From Glycocaulis profundi (GTDB lineage Bacteria; Pseudomonadota; Alphaproteobacteria; Caulobacterales; Maricaulaceae), in the NCBI GenBank assembly GCA_007050995.1, contig VJOU01000012.1, forward strand, positions 1 through 64,000: 64,000 nucleotides of DNA, written 5' to 3'. A model generated the notes under the pieces. That model was not told the origin of the DNA. It did not search any database and saw nothing but the letters and a program-made list of their open reading frames with translations. Made by a program: the position numbers and the translations under genes. Position 1 is the stretch's first letter, and every line of letters begins with the position of its first letter. Below are positions 60,180 through 64,000 of the stretch, one piece after another.

Positions 60180-60626
60180 TCAGGCGCCCTTTCCGTTCAG
60201 CGCCCGATCGTTGGCCGGGGCGAAGGCGCCGACCATGGAGGGGAGCATGTGGAAGTCCGGCTCGAACTCGGCGTAGTCGCAGGTGATCTCCTCGCCCGCC
60301 GCGATGTCCCGGATCGCGTAACCGAAGACCGCGTCGCGGAAATCGGTGTTGGGGGTCTGCGAGTGGTTCATGTGCCGCCCGTTGTCCGCGTCCAGCACCA
60401 CCGTCCCGGCCTGGGCGGGGTGGGGATAGGTGTAGCGGTCCACGAAGCGGCGGATGCTGTCGGGCATCTCGGCCAGATCGCCCGAGGAGATGAGCCGGTC
60501 GAAACCGGGCTCGAAGCGGTAGATGAGCTGGCCCTTCTTGATCGGCTCAGCCGCGAACACGCCCACGCCCTCGATGGAGCTGGGACCGATGAATGTATCG
60601 ATCAGAAGCATGTGAAAGAACGCCAT
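60180..60626 (-). CDS. SET-domain protein
   Basis: A compact 148-residue SET domain: SIEGVGVFAAEPIKKGQLIYRFEPGFD, MNHSQTPNT (the NHS motif for SAM binding) and GEEITCDYAEF (the catalytic Tyr motif). No pre- or post-SET zinc clusters. SET proteins transfer methyl groups to lysines; bacterial targets are mostly unknown. The open frame extends far upstream, but conserved sequence begins at about this ATG. It is 45 bases upstream of the HDAC-family gene on the same strand. Confidence 0.88.
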   Translation of the reverse strand: MAFFHMLLIDTFIGPSSIEGVGVFAAEPIKKGQLIYRFEPGFDRLISSGDLAEMPDSIRRFVDRYTYPHPAQAGTVVLDADNGRHMNHSQTPNTDFRDAVFGYAIRDIAAGEEITCDYAEFEPDFHMLPSMVGAFAPANDRALNGKGA

Positions 60627-60827
60627 GACGCGCGCCGCGCGTCGACGCGGGCGGGTTATGAGGCGGCCCGATTCGACCGGACCGCGGAGTGCGACGCTCC
60701 AATTGCCTATGATGGAGGTTTCAGGGGAAATGCAAGCGGCAATTTCGAGGCGAACCGCCCCGCGGGGCCGAACCCGGCCCGCCCGATCCGCGTTGGTTTC
60801 ATGAGACGTCGCAACCGGAGGCCTCAG

Positions 60828-61478
60828 ATGCCCCTCTCCCCGCTCGCCGAGAACATGGACCCGCCCCAGCCCCCGCCCGCCGAGACCACGCCCGGCCGGG
60901 CGCTGGAACGGCTGATGGAAGGCAACCGGCGCTTCGCCACCAACCGCCCCGAGGCGAAGGACTACACTGCCGAGCGGATCGCCCAGGCCCAGCGCCAGCA
61001 GCCCTTCGCGGCGGTCCTGACCTGCGCGGACTCCCGGGTCTCGCCCGAGCTGGCCTTCGATCAGGGGCCGGGCCGGGTGTTCGCGATCCGGCTGGCGGGC
61101 AATTTCCTGAACACCGACGGGCTGGCGAGCCTGGAATACGGGGTTGGCGTGCTGGACATCCCGCTGGTTCTGGTGCTCGGCCACAGCCATTGCGGCGCGG
61201 TCAACGCGGCCATCCAGGCCCAGGAGCCCGACGCCCCGCCCCTGCCCGGCGCCCTGCCCGAACTGGTCAGGTCGATCACTCCCGCGGTGGAGGCCGCCAA
61301 GGCGCTGGCGCCTGAAGACATGCTCGACGAGGCCAGCCGCCAGAACGCCCTGATCGCCCGCGCCCGGATCGAGGGGGCCACCCCGCTGATCGCGGACAAG
61401 GCCGCCTCAGGCGCGGTTAAGATAGCCGCGGGGATGTTCGACCTGTCCACCGACGAGGTGGAACTGCTCGCGCACTAA
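60828..61478 (+). CDS. Beta-class carbonic anhydrase
   Basis: Reversible CO2 hydration. It has 216 residues. Zinc ligands are in LTCADSRVSPE (Cys and the Asp/Arg dyad) and LGHSHCGAV (His, Cys). FAIRLAGNFLNTDGLASLEYGV is the family core. It has an N-terminal Pro-rich leader without a clear export signal. The ATG at 60828 has GGAGG six bases before it; an ATG nine codons upstream lacks this. It is divergent from the SET gene. Its TAA overlaps the convergent DUF2059 gene's stop. Confidence 0.95.
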   Translation: MPLSPLAENMDPPQPPPAETTPGRALERLMEGNRRFATNRPEAKDYTAERIAQAQRQQPFAAVLTCADSRVSPELAFDQGPGRVFAIRLAGNFLNTDGLASLEYGVGVLDIPLVLVLGHSHCGAVNAAIQAQEPDAPPLPGALPELVRSITPAVEAAKALAPEDMLDEASRQNALIARARIEGATPLIADKAASGAVKIAAGMFDLSTDEVELLAH

Positions 61479-61954
61479 TTGGCGGGAGCAAATATCTCTT
61501 CGATGCGAGGCTGAGCTCGGACGCCGGCCTGCATGCCCTGCTGCATGCCGTACTGCTGGCTTTCCTGCATGATGCCGGGCAGGAGTTCGATCATGCGGGC
61601 GCCTTCCGGAGTCTCATAGAAATCCCGAGCGGCCTGAAGCTCGGCGAGCGTGAAGCGTTCCGCATAAAGCTTCACGGCGAAGTCGGTGATGCCTGAGAGG
61701 GCCTCGGTCATTTCTTCGCGGAAGATCTGAATGCCCTCTTCGATCTGCGCCTCATCGGCGTCAGGATAGTTTCTCTGCAGCGACGGCCCGAGCGTGGGCT
61801 CGAGCGCTTCGAGCATCTGATGGCTGATTTCCGCGACCTGAGTGATCTGGACCAGTTCGAGAGCGACAGCTTCGCGCTCGGCTTCGTCCTGGGCCAAAGC
61901 TGGGGAGGCCGCGGCGGCGGCCAGACACAGGGCGGCGGTCATGCTCTTGAGCAT
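61475..61954 (-). CDS. Secreted DUF2059-type protein
   Basis: A 159-residue exported helical protein (signal peptide MLKSMTAALCLAAAAASPALAQ). The segment FTLAELQAARDFYETPEGARMIELLPGIMQESQQYG matches the DUF2059 signature (F-x-x-x-E-L-x-x-x-x-x-F-Y-x-T-P-x-G). The tail is Gln/Met-rich. AAGGAAG lies five bases before the ATG. Family function unknown. Confidence 0.88.
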   Translation of the reverse strand: MLKSMTAALCLAAAAASPALAQDEAEREAVALELVQITQVAEISHQMLEALEPTLGPSLQRNYPDADEAQIEEGIQIFREEMTEALSGITDFAVKLYAERFTLAELQAARDFYETPEGARMIELLPGIMQESQQYGMQQGMQAGVRAQPRIEEIFAPAN

Positions 61955-62057
61955 CGAATCTTCCTTTGAGACATCCCGGGCGCAGAAGCGCGCACGCCGC
62001 AACCTTCGGTCAGGTTCTGCGTGCTGACAAGTGGCGCTGGATACTGATGCCGCCTGC

Positions 62058-62816
62058 TCAGCCCTCGCCGCCTTCATCATCCGCAGGCCGGGGCAGCTGG
62101 TCGGGCGGGGTATCGTCGGGCGAGCGGCGCCATTCGCCCCGCTCCCAGCGCCGGGGGCGGACGCTTTCAGGATCGTATTCGACGATCTCGCCTTCCGCCC
62201 ATGCCACCAGCTCCTGCGCGGCCTGCGTGGAGGCGCGCGAGAAGGCGTCGATGATCGCGCCCTGCCGGTTGGCGGTGGCGCGCTCTCGGGCGGTGAAGGC
62301 GCTGACGGCGGTCGCGCCGCGGTTCTCGGTGTCGATCAGGCGCGCGCGCAGGAACATCTCGACCTGAGGCGCGGCGTCCTCGCCGCGGTCATAGACCGCC
62401 TCGAAGCGGCGCACCTCGACACGCAGGTCCCAGCGCGCGGTGACCGCGTCGTCGGGGCGGGCGGCGGTCACGCGGGTGGCCTGCAGGTCGAACGTGTCCA
62501 GCAGCAGCTCCTGGATCAGGGTGGGCGCGGGGCTGACCCAGCTCGCCTGGCTCATGTAGGAGATCCGCCCGCCGCCGGTGTCCAGCGCCACCCGGTCCAG
62601 CGCCAGCGCGCGGGACATGATCGGGCGGTTGATGCGGATGATCGGCGCGCCGCGCGGCGCGCGCCCCGGCGCGTCCGCGGCGGTGGAGGCCAGCCGGTAG
62701 AGCGTGGTGGGCTGGGGCTCGGGCAGCAGAGAGACGCAGCCGGTGAGCGCCACGGCGCCCGCGCCGATCAGGGCTGTGGCCCTCAGGCGGGCCGATGTCA
62801 GAACGGCACGGATCAT
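62058..62816 (-). CDS. ABC-type lipid transport auxiliary lipoprotein (PqiC/YmbA-like)
   Basis: A 252-residue lipoprotein (VALTGC, Cys at about 27). The YRLAS and RPIMSRALALDRVALDTGGGRISYMSQASWVSPAPTLIQELLLDTF segments are typical of the PqiC-like partner that sits in the outer membrane and receives lipid from an MCE protein. A charged Arg/Pro/Asp tail closes the chain. The ATG overlaps the MCE gene by four bases. With the genes beyond, it forms an Mla-type operon. Confidence 0.9.
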   Translation of the reverse strand: MIRAVLTSARLRATALIGAGAVALTGCVSLLPEPQPTTLYRLASTAADAPGRAPRGAPIIRINRPIMSRALALDRVALDTGGGRISYMSQASWVSPAPTLIQELLLDTFDLQATRVTAARPDDAVTARWDLRVEVRRFEAVYDRGEDAAPQVEMFLRARLIDTENRGATAVSAFTARERATANRQGAIIDAFSRASTQAAQELVAWAEGEIVEYDPESVRPRRWERGEWRRSPDDTPPDQLPRPADDEGGEG

Positions 62817-63769
62817 TGGGGCACCTCCACTTCCTCGCCGCGCGGACGGGTCACGAAACCGGCGGGATCGCTTTCAAGAGACAGGGCTATGCGTTCGAGC
62901 GTTTCGGCCAGCGAGCGGATGTCGGAAGTCGCGGCCGTGAGCTGGCCCAGCCCGTCATCGGCGAAGGCCTCGATGCTGGGACGGATCTGCTGGATCATCG
63001 CCGCCGCCTCGCTGGCCGCCACGTTGACCTCGGCGGCCGAGGCGTCGACCTCGCGCACCATCTCGGCCACCTCGCCGTCCAGGAAGGCCTGCGCGGAGGT
63101 TCCGAACTCCTCCAGCCCCGCCGCGGCGCGCCCGATGTCCTGGGCGGCCTGGTCGATGCTGACCACCGCCGCGCGGATATCCGCGGCCATCGTCTCCTGG
63201 GCGGCGAGCTGGTCGCTCAGCGTTGTGATGTTGGCCAGCAGGTCGGAGAAATTGTCCACGTTGTCGTCGCTCAGCAGCCGGTTGATCGAGACCGTCGTGG
63301 TGGTGATGGATTCCAGAAGGCTCTCCCCGCCCGCCAGAAGCTGGTCGAGCTGGGTCTGCTGGCCGTAGATGCGCGCGGGCCGGTCGCCGGGGCGGCTTTC
63401 CAGAAGCGGCGATTCCGGGCTGCCCGGCGTGATCTGGATGTAGGACAGCCCCGTCAGGCCCTGCGGCTCCAGCCGGGCGGCGGAGTCCGCGCGGACCGGC
63501 GTGGTGGCGTCCACCCTCACCCGCGCGATGACTTCGGACGTGTTCTGCGGATTGAGCCCCAGCTCGGTCACCTCGCCCACCTGGATGCCGTTGAAGTGGA
63601 CCTCCGAGGACGTCCTGAGGCCGCGCACCGCGCCCTCGAAGACGATGTCGTAATGGGCGTATTCGCGGTCGAAGGAGAACTGGGCCAGCCAGAGCGAGAA
63701 GAACGCGCCCGCCAGCGTCAGCAGGACGACGAAGAAGCCGACAAGCGCGTGATGTGCCTTGGTTTCCAT
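62813..63769 (-). CDS. MlaD-family MCE-domain protein
   Basis: The 318-residue periplasmic substrate-binding part of a lipid ABC transporter. A single N-terminal membrane anchor (ALVGFFVVLLTLAGAFFSLWLAQF) is followed by an MCE domain (YDIVFEGAVRGLRTSSEVHFNGIQVGEVTEL; LTGLSYIQITPG). The rest is a long helical region (about 150-318) rich in Ala/Ser/Asp likely to form a coiled barrel. The ATG at 63769 begins the anchor. It is co-transcribed with the ATPase upstream and the lipoprotein downstream. Confidence 0.95.
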   Translation of the reverse strand: METKAHHALVGFFVVLLTLAGAFFSLWLAQFSFDREYAHYDIVFEGAVRGLRTSSEVHFNGIQVGEVTELGLNPQNTSEVIARVRVDATTPVRADSAARLEPQGLTGLSYIQITPGSPESPLLESRPGDRPARIYGQQTQLDQLLAGGESLLESITTTTVSINRLLSDDNVDNFSDLLANITTLSDQLAAQETMAADIRAAVVSIDQAAQDIGRAAAGLEEFGTSAQAFLDGEVAEMVREVDASAAEVNVAASEAAAMIQQIRPSIEAFADDGLGQLTAATSDIRSLAETLERIALSLESDPAGFVTRPRGEEVEVPQ

Positions 63770-63789
63770 CTCTTTCGCCTTTCTCGGGC

Positions 63790-64000
63790 CTATCCGGCCC
63801 GCGCCGCGCGGCCGCGGGGGCCGTGGAAGTATTCCTGGATCCACGGGTGGGGGTTGTCTTCTAGTTCGGGCACCGGAGCGGTCGCGATCACCTTCTTCTC
63901 GGCCAGCACCGCCACGCGGTCGCAGATGGCGTGCAGGCTGTCGAGATCGTGGGTGATCATGATGACCGTGAGCCCCAGCGTCTTGGAGAGATCCTTGATG
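63790..64000 (-). CDS. Mla-type ABC transporter ATP-binding protein (partial, 5' end beyond window)
   Basis: The last 69 residues of an ABC ATPase. The H-loop lies in TVIMITHDLDSLHAICDRVAVL and the C-terminal segment HPWIQEYFHGPRGRAARA is typical of MlaF. The gene runs off the right edge. It is followed 20 bases later by the MCE gene, consistent with an mlaF-mlaD-lipoprotein operon. Confidence 0.93.
   Translation of the reverse strand, partial: IKDLSKTLGLTVIMITHDLDSLHAICDRVAVLAEKKVIATAPVPELEDNPHPWIQEYFHGPRGRAARAG

Overview
The window is a dense, GC-rich stretch of bacterial chromosome with about 61 protein genes and one tRNA. No gene-free gap exceeds about 225 bases. Everything points to an alphaproteobacterium, most likely a marine, stalked or budding relative of Caulobacter (Maricaulis/Oceanicaulis/Hyphomonas type). 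The evidence is an alphaproteobacterial LexA box (GTTC-N7-GTTC) between ssb and uvrA, EcfG-type general-stress promoters (GGAAC-N16-CGTT), the gene orders gyrA-coaD, nlpD/pcm/surE/serS, yajC-secD-secF-Mth938 and xseB-ispA-dxs, a seven-gene Mrp antiporter, and nearest-family sequence features. The taxonomic call is inference. I see no transposase, integrase, phage gene or CRISPR array; this is core chromosome with some lineage-specific islands.

Layout. 1-7.5 kb: an OmpA-type porin cut by the left edge, a class III CoA-transferase, RecQ helicase, an SLC13-type permease with regulatory RCK_C domains, and a short-chain dehydrogenase with a small orphan protein. 7.5-9.8 kb: tRNA-Lys(UUU), a lipoprotein, a secreted PRC-barrel protein and a hyper-acidic secreted protein; the last two each follow an EcfG-like promoter. 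9.8-19.3 kb: tgt and queA (queuosine), a membrane-anchored EEP hydrolase, then the minus-strand run gyrA-coaD-two cyclophilins, a class D beta-lactamase and ssb. 19.4-22.5 kb: uvrA, divergent from ssb over the SOS box.

22.4-30 kb is the lineage-specific part. Three polytopic membrane proteins of similar plan surround a CPBP-type intramembrane protease. Upstream on the same strand lies a tandemly duplicated two-gene cassette: a secreted repeat protein ending in a TonB C-terminal domain, overlapping a small secreted protein with four conserved cysteines. I do not recognise this cassette as a described system and rank it as the best candidate for something new.

30-45 kb returns to housekeeping: trmFO, an S9 peptidase, an NDUFAF6-like squalene/phytoene-synthase-fold protein, a serine-hydrolase lipoprotein, Mth938/NDUFAF3-like protein, secF, secD, yajC, an NlpD-like LysM/LytM lipoprotein, pcm, surE, serS and an RNA uracil methyltransferase. 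45-47.4 kb holds two secreted low-complexity glycine-zipper proteins that share an 18-base upstream motif at nearly the same distance from the start codon. 47.4-53.2 kb is the mnhABCDEFG cation/proton antiporter operon. 53.3-64 kb carries tlyA, a cold-shock gene, a cupin, the isoprenoid cluster xseB-csaA-ispA-dxs, a histidine phosphatase, a histone-deacetylase-family protein, a SET protein, beta carbonic anhydrase, a DUF2059 protein and an Mla-type lipid transport operon running off the right edge.

Several genes here appear to start with TTG or GTG (gyrA, the beta-lactamase, the SLC13 permease, one cyclophilin, surE, mnhC, Mth938), each supported by a Shine-Dalgarno or by a translational overlap.
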